A DNA stretch of 64,000 nucleotides from Salvator merianae (lineage: Eukaryota > Chordata > Lepidosauria > Squamata > Teiidae), in contig QVOM02000073.1 in assembly GCA_003586115.2 (NCBI GenBank), forward strand, positions 42,793,145-42,857,144, written 5' to 3'. Both the position numbers and the translations under genes were made by a program. This document shows, one piece after another, positions 43,759 to 55,099 of this stretch. The notes under the pieces were generated by a model. It was not told where the DNA came from and made no database searches. It saw only the letters and a list, made by a program, of their open reading frames with translations. Numbering within the stretch: position 1 is the first letter of the stretch; every line of letters begins with the position of its first letter.

Positions 43759-45186
43759 GTTATAATGCAGAATGATGCTGGCTGGGAACTAGAAAGGAGA
43801 TGTGATAAATAGTCCAAGGGATAAATATTCCAAGGGAGCCCTTAAGAGGCTGGGGTGTTATCTAGTATTAGAATATATGTAGTGTGTCAGGAAACCATTG
43901 CCTCTATTTATACTTTATACTTGTCACCTCATCACCACATCTACAGTTTGGCATTTCTATTGTTATTCAAACACACACAGTTTGCATTTATAGGTCTACC
44001 AGTAGGCACTTCATGCATTTGATGAAGTAGGCTTAGTCTACAAAAGCTTATGCCATCACTTTCTTTCTCTTGGTCAGTTTCTAAAGATGCTGCTAGACAC
44101 CCTTGCTTACTGATCCAGAGTAACATGGCTACATCTTTGAATTCAGTTATCTGTGATTTCCAGAAATTCTTAATGTTTATCAATTTTAACAATAATGGTT
44201 CTGAATTCTATCATCAGTAATTATAAATAGCAGGAACAAAGAGCAACTGGGCTTAGAGAAACTATAGGAAATGTAGCATATGATCAGATCAAAGTCCATT
44301 CTGGCATAGCATTTTGTTCTCAAAAGTGGCCGACCACATTTCTAAACACATGCACCACCGTAAATGACACAGCCATAATGAGTCAGAGCCACTGATATTC
44401 TCTTTATAATTACCATTAAACACAGTAGCATAATTCATGCTTTCCTTATAAATACTTCTTTTAAAGAAAGACAATCAATAAATTATAATCATCATCACCA
44501 TCACAGACATTCAGGTAAGAGATGCTGTGACTTGTGGTTGAAAAAGTGGTGCAGGAATTATTTTACTGCACTGTTTCCATAACTGGTGGTAGGGAACACG
44601 TGAGCCAAGAGAAAACCATTAATTTTCATTATAACATCCTGAAGCGAGCTGAAAAAAATCTCATAATACAGATATAATAATTACAAAACAGTGAAGCTTA
44701 AATGTTAGTAATACAAAAAATTACGAAATGCATTATGAAATAATACCATGTAACTAAAGTGCAAATGGATAATAATCATATGAAGGCAAATTATGAATTA
44801 ATCTGTCACTTGATTAATTTACATTGCAACTATTTGTTGAAGAGGCAAGCTTATTACAAATGCAATAAATAACTATCTATCCCTTCCATCTGCAACTTTT
44901 TATAAGCACTACTCCTGAACCTCTTTTGCATAATCATTCCATAGCTTGCAGCCTGAGGATTTTGTAAGAATAATACCACTGAAATTGGGTGGTGATGGTT
45001 ATAAATTGTAATACACAGTGCTTCAACAATGCTTCTATGCACTGAGCAAGGGGAAGAGACTGTCATTAAATACATTTTTTCTTGTCCTTTTATTGCACAC
45101 CTTTCAGAATGTTTCAAGGCCATGAACATCACTGTACCTGTTCATTAGCTAACTTTAAAAGGTAACAACTGATTTTTATCAACAGT
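43759..45186. other. No gene seen; candidate conserved non-coding block at 44280-45130
   Basis: 44600-44870 is A+T-rich and repeat-free, with words such as AACCATTAATTTTCATTAT, TTATGAATTAATCTGTCAC and TTGATTAATTTACATTG, a composition typical of developmental enhancers in gene deserts. A CATCATCACCATCAC tract at about 44490 may be a LINE tail. Conservation is untested. Confidence 0.35.
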
Positions 45187-45652
45187 ATTTCTCTATTCAT
45201 ACTGGAACTACAATAATACCATATCAGGCCAGTGAAGATCAAGCGTGATGGCAACCATTCACACTTCAAGTGCTAAACTAACCCTCCATTTGGTCAACAG
45301 CACTTGAAGTGCAAATGGCCAACCTGGGGCTGCCCAGACTGCTCAGGCAGTGGCTGCACCAGCATTTGGTGAGAGGTCAGCTGTTGCCATGATGACCTGG
45401 ACATGGTGCACAACTGTGAAGTCACAGTTGCTTCACCATGCCCACTCACCACACCAGACCTGGAAGAGCACGCAGGCACTGGCATTGAGGAATGATCCAT
45501 ACACTCCTGGTAAGTATGTAAACTGCTAAAAAGCAGTCCACTACTCGATGGCCTTGGGGGAGCCTTCTGGTAAGTTGCCACAGCTCCCCAGTGTGGACAG
45601 AGTGATCCAAAGAGTGGCCTGGATTGCTCCACCACCAAAGTGTGAACAGGTC
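45187..45652. mobile_element. Palindromic MITE-like element, family D
   Basis: The left end is degraded (CTCTATTCATACTGGAAC). The right end CCAAAGTGTGAACAGGTC fits the family. The diagnostic hairpin CATTCACACTTCAAGTGCT ... AGCACTTGAAGTGCAAATGG is at about 45257-45321, and GCACAACTGTGAAGTCACAG repeats the family's central palindrome. Aligns with 6671-7110. Confidence 0.5.
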
Positions 45653-45756
45653 TTCGCTCTCGCTCTCTCGCTCTCTCCCCCCCTCCCACTCACTCTCTCT
45701 CTCACACACACACAGAGCCACACACAGAGCCACACACACACACACACACACACACA
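45653..45756. repeat. (CT)n and (CA)n microsatellite
   Basis: A CT-rich tract is followed by (CA)n interrupted by two CAGAGCCA units and ending in about 13 clean CA repeats. The Cys-Val frames on the minus strand come from this repeat. Confidence 0.9.
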
Positions 45757-45826
45757 TATAGATATATATAATGGTAAAAACACATTATTACACTGCTAGC
45801 TTCCATTCTTTCTTTAACTGATAATG

Positions 45827-46296
45827 GGTTTTTCATACTTACCACAGAAGGAAGTTCTAACTAGTAGGGTTCAGGCTGATGAGGATCAAGTAAGTGGGTT
45901 GGCATTTGCATTTTTAGCACTGGAACAGAACATGATCCAACCAGCTAGTAAGGAAGTGCAAATGGGTAGTGAAGTCCATAGTTAGCTTGAAGATGGGAGC
46001 AGTGGAAAGGCCCGCCCACTGCCACCCACCATTGGTCTACGTTCCCATCATAGTTGTCTCACATCCAATGTGTGAGGACGAGGCCAGTAGAGCTGGGTTC
46101 AGAGCTAGAGATGCTGTATGCGGAGATTTGTACAGAAGAGCTGCCAGGTTCCCAACCCCAAACCGAAAGCTGCAGCAGCACAAAGTTCGAACCTAGCAAG
46201 GGCGGAGTCTGAACCTTCTGATGGCACAGTCCTGACTGCGCAGTCCCCACCCCATAGGCATTCCAAACCAGGAAGTGGTGTGAACGCACCTTTCTT
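45827..46296. mobile_element. Possible palindromic element
   Basis: The left end GGGTTTTTCATACTTACC fits the family D terminus, and GGCATTTGCATTTTTAGCAC ... AGGAAGTGCAAATGGG forms an internal inverted pair. The right side, with GGTGTGAACGCACC near 46277-46290, may be the other end. GC-rich interior; boundaries uncertain. Confidence 0.35.
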
Positions 46297-46401
46297 GAAC
46301 CTCACCAGACAGCCCTAGTCACCTTCAAGACTACAGTTTTCTTCACCAGAGCTGGTAAGCTTCAGGTGAGCTTCAGGCAGCTCCAGTCAGCTGACACTGT
46401 T

Positions 46402-47568
46402 GGTCTGTTCGCACTTGTATCTAGCAAGCATCAAGGATGCTTGCTAGACAAGTGCATTTGCACCACAGAACGACCATAACAACCGGCAGTGGACCTCATC
46501 CGCTGCCGATTGTTACTACCACCAGACAAGTAAAAAGGTGTCCGAATCCTCACCTGAAGCTCAAAGTGAGCTTCAGGTGAGGATTTGTTCACACCTACCT
46601 TCTTGTCCACAGTGGCGGCCATCTTCTGGGTGATCAGCCCACCCATCACACATGTGTGATCATGTGATCACGCAATGCATGATGGGCAATGGGGCCTACC
46701 CCTTCGCGCAGGCCTCAGTTGTGCCCACACCACAGCAATCGGGCCTGGGATGCCGGATGGGGCTGTGCTGTGCCCCGTCCGGCGTATCGGTGCCCAATCG
46801 CAGGCGCAAAGGGCAGTCGCCACAGCAGTGACCTACAAAGTGTCAGGCCACTGCCATGGCGACTGGGAGGCCTGTGCGGTGTGCACAGCGATTACACAAT
46901 CGCACGTGCGCACTGGGCCTCTCCCCCCTCCGTAGCGGGATTGGGCCTTCCCAATCAGGCCCACAGCACTGCGATTGGGCCTGCCCGGCCTCATTGGGGT
47001 GATCAGGCCACCCCGATCGGACCGGGTGGGCCCGATCGTGGTGCCACGGGCCCGATCGGGAAGACCCGATCCTGTTACGGAGGGGGGAGAGGCCCAGTGT
47101 GCACACGCGATTGCGTCATTGCATTGTGCACTACGTAGGCCCCCCATTCGCCATGGCAGCGGCCTGACGCTTTGTAGGCTGCTGCCGCAGCACCTGCCCT
47201 TCGCGCCTGCTATCGGGCACCAAAACACTGGACGGGGCACAGCGCGACCCCATCCGGCGACCCAGGCCCAACTGCGGTGGCGTGGGCATGACTGGGGCCT
47301 TGCGCGGGCCCATTCAGGTCCGCAAGAAGGGGTGGGCCCCATTGCAACCATGCGCGCGCGTAAAGCTCCTGTGGTCACCATGGCAATGGCCAGATGCTTG
47401 CCAGCTGCTGTCATGGCGAGCATCAGGCCTGGTTAATGGTGTTCGCCATTAATCATCCTCAGGTGAGTTTTCAGGCCCCATCGTGCAGACCATGTCTGCA
47501 CGATGGGGGCTGTTCCATGCTGGAATGGGCTAATTAGCCCATTCTAGCATGGAAAGTGTGAACAGGCC
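46402..47568. mobile_element. 1,167-bp GC-rich giant foldback element, family D
   Basis: Ends GGTCTGTTCGCACTT and AAAGTGTGAACAGGCC are inverted repeats, with a 5-bp CTGTT direct repeat on both flanks (46397-46401 and 47569-47573). The interior is nearly one large palindrome centred near 47005. Paired blocks include CCTCTCCCCCCTCCGTAGCG (46918) with GTTACGGAGGGGGGAGAGG (47075), CGATTGGGCCTG-type words, GGATGGGGCTGTGCTGTGCC with GGCACAGCGCGACCCCATCC, and CCTTCGCGCAGG-type ends. Local hairpins also occur (CCTCACCTGAAGCTC with GAGCTTCAGGTGAGG at 46550-46588). Long overlapping frames on both strands (149, 153 and 196 codons) mirror each other because of the palindrome and carry no domain, so no gene is called. 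Confidence 0.8.
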
Positions 47569-47573
47569 CTGTT

Positions 47574-48631
47574 TCTAGGTGCAAATTCTCCATTCCAGCA
47601 AGCGATCTGGAACATTCCACCAGCTAAGTGCAACATGGCCAATGTTTATTTGTGGCATTTCTGCCCTGCCTTTCTCCTAAAGTGCTCAAGACAACAGATA
47701 TTATTCTCCTATAGTCTGTTGTCGAGAATTAGGTTGTGTTCTCACAGAGATAGTAGTGTATGGCCCTGGTGTCCTCTAATTCACCTTCTTTAGCTCAGAA
47801 TGTTCATGAAAGGGGGGAGAGACGGACTGGTGAGTGAACAATCTTGCCCGCAAACCAGCTGCCTCTGAGCTGCCTCAGAAATGTTTTTCTTGTTACTTCA
47901 TGTGATTACTGTCTTATTCCTGCAAGAACACTGTGAGGTGTGTCATCAGCCTTGCTTTCTCAGCCATGACAAAGTCCCTCTGAAGACTGAATTATTACAC
48001 TGATTTACTGTTTGACTTTCACTCACATTTATTCTGTGATAGTAGAAAGCAGAGTGCAATTTGCAAAGTATATAAGATATTATTGAAACAGAGACCAATG
48101 CCATGAGCCAAGTTACTCAGCTTTGCATTGTTAATTTTCAAACCACCTTCTTCATTTTTAACTTTTAAAAGTGCCTTATTTGCTATGATTTCACTCACTG
48201 AATGCAATTTGTTTTACATTTTGGCATAGAAACAAACCTATGAAATGTGCAGTGTAGCATTAATTTTTCTATCTTTCCCTGTCATCTCCACCTCTTTTTA
48301 AATTGTAAGCCCTTTGGGGTTAGGGATCTATCCTTTAATTCTTTGAAAAATACAAACCAAGCTGATGAAACATAAAATTAATAATTCACTTCCATCCTTC
48401 TCAATTTGCCTGCATAAGCACACTATTAAGAGATTAGGCTTCATGCAGATGGCCGAGAAAAGGTCACCTGAGGGGTAGAAGAACCAGGATCCTCCACAAA
48501 GACAAAAGAGGCACTGGTCATACTTCTGAAGTCCTTGCAGCTACAGAATGGAAGTTCTACAACTGCGAAGTTTCAGGGCATGCTGGTTTAGTGTCAGACC
48601 AGAGACAGCTCAGATAGCAAGCCATTTTATT
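47574..48631. other. No gene seen; LINE-like 3' end near 47640-47700
   Basis: TTTATTTGTGGCATTTCTGC, then CTGCCTTTCTCCTAAAG resemble the reverse complement of a CR1/L2 3' end. The rest is unassigned A+T-rich sequence. Confidence 0.4.
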
Positions 48632-49501
48632 CATTTATTTATTTATAAACATTTGTATCTTGCTCTTCACCCAAAGGTCCCACCATAGGGCACTGCATAT
48701 GATAAAACACAAAACACTAAAAAATATTTAAAATATAACCCACCCTGGCAGGACTACATTCAGAGGGAACTATGCAGGTGCCAGAAACCATACAAAGTTG
48801 GTGCCTGGCATATCCATACTGGGAGGCTATTCCAAAGCCAGGGGACCACCACAGTAAAGGTCCTCTTGCATATCACAACCTCTTGTATTTCCGAGGGTCG
48901 TGGAACCGCAAGAAGACCCATGCTTTGTGATCTTAAAGCATGGGCAGGTGTATATGGGAGAAGGCACTCCTTCAGATATTCGGGGCCCAAGTCATTTAGG
49001 GCTTTATATGTCAATATGGAAACCTTGAATTTAGGTCAGTACTGAACTGGTAATCAGTGCAGTGGTACCTTTAAGACCAACATGATGTGTGTGTGTGACT
49101 AGACTGTCTTCAAGGGTAGTCTGGAGGTGAACATGGAACACTGTGGCCAAGTTTTCCCTATTTATGAAAGGCTGGAGCTAGAAAATCAGTCAGAGATGGA
49201 GGTAAGCGCTGCTGACTACCACTGCCACCTGAGTCTCGAGTGCTAGTAATGAATCCAGAAGCACTTCCAAGTCACACATCCTTTCTTTCAGAGACAAAAC
49301 AACCCCACTGAGAATTGGATGCCATCTATCTTCCTTGGCACATGGTACCTCCATCTTGTCTGGATACAGTTTCAATTTATTGGTCTTCCAGGCAATGATC
49401 GAAGACCTCAGCTGCTTCCCCTGACTTAGAAAGAACAGAGTGATAGAGTTGATGACCTTTGCCAGTGGTTTCATGTAGATATCAAACAGCATTGGAAACA
49501 A
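48632..49501 (-). mobile_element. CR1-clade LINE fragment, ORF2 C-terminus and 3' end
   Basis: The minus strand encodes, from 49501 down, FPMLFDIYMKPLAKVI, ANKLKLYPDK-like TNKLKLYPDKMEV, LKERMCDLEVLLD and LETQVAVVVSSAY. A frame change follows, then TYKALNDLGPEYLKECLLPY, AVPRPSEIQEV and PWLWNSLPV (49014-48760). This is the normal CR1 order from the post-catalytic RT to the C-terminus. The YADD motif segment is deleted between MKPLAKVI and the next block. The 3' end runs into TTTATTTATTTATAAAC at 48632. Dead copy. Confidence 0.8.
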
Positions 49502-50439
49502 AACTGATCCCTAATGATACATGGTGTAGAAGAAGGAAAATTGTGCCACAGTCTATTCTCAGAGCAGTTTCCCAGCCCTACGACTAGGGCAACTCTGAGA
49601 GCTGCAGCCTGTTTTCCAACTAAGCCATGGAGTACACTTTGTAATACTCTTTACCTGCTCCATTGAAACACTTATGGGGCATCCCCCCCCAAAAAAATAA
49701 TCAAGGTTGCATTTGATCACCCAGAAACTTGAGAGGGTTCTTTCTGGCTGCCGCCCAGACCTCCACACCAGTTTTTGGGTCACCAGTTCTAACTCAATGG
49801 AACCTTTGCACTGCTGTCCCCCACTTGCTCTCCTCTATTGTTTCCTGCAACGAACAGTTCATCAAGAAGTTAAATCAAACTGTGAATTTCTTTGAGCTGG
49901 CTGATTCACACATGATTGTAGCATGTGTGATTTGGTTTGTAGCATGTGTGGTCTGAACCAAACCAGGAAATATGTGTGTGTGTGCGCGTGCGCATCTCTA
50001 GTGCAGATACAGTCTACCATTCTGCACAATCTAGTAGATATTGGTACTAGTTTGGCCTGCTGTTAGCCTGCATCCTAAACAAGTATTTAGCTATTGACAA
50101 AATATCTTTGGCAAGATATGCCCAGGAAGCTGGAAAGCACTACAACTGTAGCACTTCCCCCTGTTCTATTTACAGAATAGTGTTATAATTGTAGTGCTAT
50201 TGTTAATGGAGAGGCTGCTGTCTGCATGCATCTGAGAGTGATTTAAACCACTATGTCTCCAAAATGCCATAACAGCACTTATGGGAACATGGTGGGAGAA
50301 GACTGCAGCATCCGTGCAGATGCCGAACTCCTCTTCCATTATGAATGCTCAACAAGGGGGCAGTGTTGCATACACACTGCACCCTCATTGCACATTCAAA
50401 GCACCATCAAGATGCCATGTGAATCCTGTCTTTGAAAAA
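49502..50439. other. No gene seen
   Basis: Contains a degraded TTTGGTTTGTAGCATGTGTG ... CTGAACCAAACCAGG block ending in GCGCATCTCTAGTGC at about 49990-50004, possibly another hAT-type MITE end, and a short (TG)n tract near 49970. Otherwise unassigned. Confidence 0.35.
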
Positions 50440-51360
50440 TATGGCCACTTCTAAGTAGTGGTGCTTTTTCCAATTGTGGAATTAGAGCCTTTTCTGATGT
50501 CTTCTAAATATTTCTGAGTTTCTTTGGTATTGCACTTAATGAACCAATAACTGTTGAAATTACTGTTGTTTTTTCTCGCAGACACATTGGATTTCAATTT
50601 GTACATCCTAGTATTTTATGCTCTTCTCCGATTTTTTCTCCACTATTTTACTGTCCTCTGAAATAGTTACACTTGTTTCTAAACCACAGTAATGTCAGTC
50701 ATGTTATGATTCAAATGTCCATCTGTTTTAACTTTAATATCCCATAATATTTTGCCTTACTATTTTGATAATTTTTCCAGTTTATATTCCCCTAGATTTT
50801 CTCTGTTGTTCAGCTGTAAATTTTTGCCAGTGCTACAGCTTTAGAGTGGTATGATACTTTAACATTAAATCTAGGTGATCTTATTGCATGACATAATGTG
50901 GTGGTCTACCATTCCTTAATACAATCTGCACTTACTCTCCTTTGTGAACTTTTAAATTTTTGTTTTCATGATATTTCTTTGTAGGGACTGCCCTTGGGCT
51001 GCATATAACAGGCTTTCTTTGTTCAGTGTTCCCTTTTGCAACAATTTCAATTACTTTACTTGTCTACCTTTCCTTCCATGATTTTCACATACTAGTTGTT
51101 CATCCTTCCAGCTTTCCAATCAAATGTTAATTGTTTCATTCTGTAAAAAAATGTTTTCCTAATACTTAAAATACTTTCATTCATTAGCATTTTTCTTTTT
51201 ATTTGCTTTACTTGGTGAAATCAATTAAGTCTGTTTTCTCTACTCTGACTGTTTCACTTCTAATAAATCCCTATCACTTATACTAGGATATCACTGCAAC
51301 AGCCCTGTAGTTTGAATTCCACCCAAAGTTCCCTTTTCATGAATTATTAATATTTCATCA
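50440..51360 (-). pseudogene. R4/Dong-like LINE fragment, endonuclease region
   Basis: Minus-strand translation gives ILWDIKVKTDGHLNHNM then TDITVV (about 50740-50680), ISEDSKIVEKKSEKSIKY and TVIGSLSAIPKKLRNI (50640-50490). These are the WDF-x-QTD, PDI and IPxDSR steps of the restriction-like endonuclease followed by the conserved VIGSLGxxPK block. The same order is found at 8641, 51410 and 57300. Multiple stops and frame changes. The part above about 50900 is too decayed to place. Confidence 0.6.
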
Positions 51361-51409
51361 TCACACAATCTAGTAGATGTTTATGACTGGCTTGGTACTC
51401 TAACTATCA

Positions 51410-52260
51410 GATTCTTCCCAAGAGCCTAGAATAATCAGAGGGATTGGCACATAATGTGTGCTTTTCCTAGTAGTGCTGCTTTTTGTAGCTGATGAATAGT
51501 AATGTTATCAATGCCCAAGGTGTTAAGATGTCACTCCAGTTCTTCTGTAACTACACCAAAGGCGCCAATAATTATTGGCATGACAGTCACTTTTCTATGC
51601 CAAAGATGTTTTATTTTGACTTGCAGGTTTTTATATCTGGTGACCTTTTCCAGCTGTTTTTCTTAAACTCTACTATCACCACATACGACCACATAGATAA
51701 TCCACACATGGTTTTTCTCAACCACAGTTATGTCACGTGTATTCTGTGCAAGATGCTTATCAGTTTTCATTCAGAAATTCTACAACATTTTAGCCTGTTC
51801 ATTTTCTATTACTTTTTCAATCTGACAGTCCACCAATTTTTGCCTGTTAGTGAGTTATACTTTTTACTGATGCTCCAATGAATCATGCTTGTCACTTTAT
51901 CATTCTAGTTGTTTTGTACTATCTTCTTACACCTACAGATTAGGTATTGTACTGTTTCCTCAGCTTCTTTTGCACAAGTGGCATTTGCTGTCATTATGCA
52001 ATGTTTGAATCTTTATCTTATTGGCATTCATACAAAGTGCCTGCTTCTGTGCTGCAAATTTAAGACCTTCTATTTCTTTCTTCAGTCTCCTTTTTTTACA
52101 CCAATGCCACATTTTTGTGCTATCAGCTTTGAATGGTACTGAAGCACTGGCTATGAAGTGGTTTGTTTTTCCACTTATTCTTCAGTTTTTCAGCTATTCC
52201 TTTTGCAGGTCTTTTGTTTCACTGGCCTTCTTAACTATCTTTGATATATTTTGCTGTCAG
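51410..52260 (-). pseudogene. R4/Dong-like LINE fragment, CCHC knuckle plus endonuclease
   Basis: From 52100 downward the minus strand reads LKKEIEGLKFAAQKQALCMN, then a CCHC-like knuckle beginning SKCHLCK, then DITVVEKNHVWII, then LQVKIKHLWHRKVTVMPIII with GAFGVVTEELE and LQKAALLGKAHIM near 51480. A zinc knuckle followed by a restriction-like endonuclease is the C-terminal layout of R2/R4-type LINEs. Stops are frequent. Of the four copies in the window this is the most complete. It lies directly next to the copy at 50440 in the same orientation. Confidence 0.7.
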
Positions 52261-52557
52261 TTTTTTTTTTTTCCTAGAAAATGATTAAGATATAGTATAT
52301 ACTATCATTAAAAAGAAAAAAAAATAAGGAACTGTTCCTACAACAACAAAATACACTACACATCTGTTCTATTTGTTCTTAAATGCCCAGAAGAAGAGTC
52401 ATGATTTTACCTGGCATCTGAAAGACTCTCAAGAGTATTATGGAGCTGCAAGAGACAATGGTTTATTGACTCATGTCTTTTTATTCTTTGAGTGCTGACC
52501 AAACCATATGAGCCTATAGCTTAAAAGATCATTCTGAGCTTGTAAATAAGAATATAA
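52261..52557. other. No gene seen
   Basis: A polyT run and A-rich stretch (52260-52330), then unassigned sequence. Confidence 0.4.
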
Positions 52558-52831
52558 GGCATTTCTGCACTTGGTGGTAGACTCATAGTCTACTTCTGGA
52601 CTTTTTTGATCTATACCTTAGAGTGTACCAGAGGGATACTGCTACCTCCTAGTGTGCTCTGTCTGCACAGGACAAAGCATAGATCAGGTTAGAGTGCCTA
52701 AAATGGCATCCTGGTCCAGTCTACTGTTAGATCTCTTTTTTGAGCAATCCATCCCAGCTTGTGACAGATCGTCTATCCCAGATTGGAGAGTCTCATTCTA
52801 GTCTGGTCCACGGTGAGGTGCAGAAACAGCC
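52558..52831. mobile_element. 274-bp palindromic MITE, family C
   Basis: Termini GGCATTTCTGCACTTGGTGG and GTGAGGTGCAGAAACAGCC are inverted repeats, and TAGTCTACTTCTGGAC-type words near the ends pair across the element. Flanks ATAA and ATAG. The interior shares GGACAAAGCATAGATCAGG and CTAAAATGGCATCCTGGTCC with family E copies (compare 11033-11075), linking the families. Confidence 0.6.
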
Positions 52832-53329
52832 ATAGGTAGGCATAGCTAGGTAACCAAACGTTTCTGCATAAAAGTGACATGAATTGTTGGCAGAGATGTC
52901 CCTTCTTTCATCCCCTCAGTCTACATAGGTCAGATGTATACATGTCTTGTTACAAGCACTAGTTTACCATTGCCTTGTGATAACTAAAGGGTGGGGGAGA
53001 CAGCTCATTCTGTAAGCAAATCAGGAAGTAATTCACTAAGGACTTCTTGTTGGCATGTTATCTTGAAAGATAAGGGAAAGAACCAGGGCATGAAGGTATG
53101 GAAACTCTGAGTTGCCTGTGCGTCAAAGTTTCCTTCTCAGCCTCACCTGTGCAATTCAAAGATGTGCAAACATGACATTTGGCTCTGGTTTGGCTGCAGG
53201 TGCTGCTGGAGAGATAACCTGTGGTCCATCTAGCCTCCTTAGGGGCTCCATTCTGGATTTTTTGTTAGCGTTTACTTCTGTAGTCTTTTCCTTTCCCAAG
53301 GCTCTCACAAGCCAATGAAGCAATTTCAC
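52832..53329. other. No gene seen
   Basis: Unassigned. A 68-codon frame at 53112-53318 has no domain. Confidence 0.35.
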
Positions 53330-53443
53330 CTATAGTTGGGAGGATCCAATGAGCTTCCAGGGCAGAGTGAGGATTTGTACTAGAGGACTCCTGAGTTCTA
53401 GACTAGAACACTTAACCACTGCACTACTAGGGAGCCTTGCACA
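53330..53443 (-). repeat. tRNA-derived SINE fragment
   Basis: The reverse complement reads AGTGCAGTGGTTAAGTGTTC, then AGTACAAATCCTCACTCTGC and CCTGGAAGCTCATTGGATCC. It corresponds to the head and first half of the SINE at 34-236, with B-box-like and CTCTGCCATGGAAGCT-like segments. Confidence 0.55.
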
Positions 53444-54610
53444 GGACTAAATCCAATCAAAAGGAAATCTGCCGTCAGAGTTAGAAAGAAGGAAAACAGA
53501 ACCAACTGAAACTTCCTTACCCTTCCTCGTTTTCCACCCTCTTTCCTGTGATTGGAAAGCTGTATCACACTCTAATCCTTAACATAGGATTTCCAGCTTA
53601 TTTTATTATTGCATTTAAAAAGTTACCACTGAAATTGTCTGAACTGATCAAATGGTCAGTTGATTTCACAATTTCCACTTGCCCAAATGAAATGGAGAAC
53701 GCAAGAGAGAGGGACAATTGTGGCCCATCTTTGGTGTTGAGTGCTTCAGCCTCTTTCTTTGTGGGATGGCCTGGTTTCACCTTCCCCTCCAACTATATTA
53801 ACAGCATGTCCTACTGGACACATGAAGGTCAACCCCATCAGTGTGGAGAAAGCTGATGACAGTTCTCTGCCAGCTCAGATAAGTGACACTCTGCCCTCTC
53901 TAGCCTGCCCTATTTTTTTTTCTATGCTCTTCTAAATTTAGTGCTATCCTTCCTAAGTCTGTGTTAGCCACCAGCCCAAATTTCAATAAGCATCTTGCAG
54001 TTTTGGTGGATAAACTATGTTTTTAGAGAATGCTACATGTCAGCTGTTTGACAACAAACCACAGTCTAGTGGTATCACTGCTTTATCTCAGTTGCTCAGC
54101 CCCTTCTAACTGGTGACATTTTGGCACACTTTTTGATCCCTGATATCTCTTTTTGCTTTTACACCCCTCGCCTTCCCTCACTTGTCCCTGGGAACCATCT
54201 AATAACCATAAACTGTCATCAAGCATTCCTGCATTATCTCATATCCCATTGTAGAAGGGCTCCAGCAGTGCAAGTACAGCAGCTGCCCTTACATTTTGAT
54301 TACTAGGAGCTTTAGTATAAAGCAAAGTTATAACCCCTCTTTCTATTGACCATGCACATGTCTTGCACTATTGTGAGAAATGCAGAAACATTGAAGGATG
54401 GACAGAAGTAGCATGAAGTCCTTTTCCTTTCTTTCCTGCATGCCACACATTTTTGTTTGTCCATTTCATTAAACTATACAAATTTGTTTTTCCTTCTTTT
54501 TTTTCTTTTGATTCATTAATTTGTTTTATGTGGAAATGAAAGTTCCTGGCCTTGGAGCCCTGGGGGAGGGGCATTTAGGCTTATATATGTCTCTTTTTTG
54601 TTGTTGACTA
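53444..54610. other. No gene seen
   Basis: Unassigned. Overlapping frames of 102 and 64 codons near 53548-53935 share bases on both strands and show no recognised domain. Confidence 0.35.
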
Positions 54611-55039
54611 GGCTATGTCCACATTGGGCCAGTAGACCACCTCAAAGGACTAAACAGACTGTTCTGTCTGCACTACAGTGTAGAGATGGAGCAGTCTAGC
54701 AGAGATCACAACCTCTGCTAGAATGATCTCTCCATACAGAGCTTTGAAGCAGGTGTGAAAATGGTGACATATCTTGTTCCAACTGTGGATTGCTTGTAAG
54801 TACTATTTCACTGGGCACCCAGAAATACACTATTTCTGGGCACCCAGCACTATTTCTGAGTACCCAGGTGTCATCTTTGGAGGGTGGAAGCTTTCCTTCC
54901 CAGCCTCTAAAGATAGACCAGGATGGGTCATCTGTAATGCAGACAGCCTATTGAGTCTTCAGTGGCAGCCCTACCATGGACTGGGTTACCCGGAGTGGGT
55001 TAATGTGATGTGAGATGGCCCATCCCATGTGGATAGGCC
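54611..55039. mobile_element. Palindromic MITE-like element, E-related
   Basis: Left end GGCTATGTCCACATTGGGCC and right end GGCCCATCCCATGTGGATAG are imperfect inverted repeats. Inner pairs: AGCAGAGATCACAACCTCTG is a hairpin, and GGGCACCCAG recurs as a short tandem near 54812-54868 (CACTATTTCTGRGYACCCAG units). Confidence 0.5.
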
Positions 55040-55099
55040 TAAATGTTTTAATGTCTGTATTCATATAGCCTCCAAAATGTTTCTCTGTGTGTCTCTCTT

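Noticed and set aside
46675..47436. Overlapping 149-, 153- and 196-codon open frames on both strands
   Set aside because: They lie in the large palindrome, mirror each other across its centre, are Pro/Gly/Arg/Ala-rich from GC content alone, and show no domain.
54800..54880. CRISPR-like short direct repeats
   Set aside because: Only two or three imperfect units within a palindromic transposon in vertebrate DNA; no spacer pattern.
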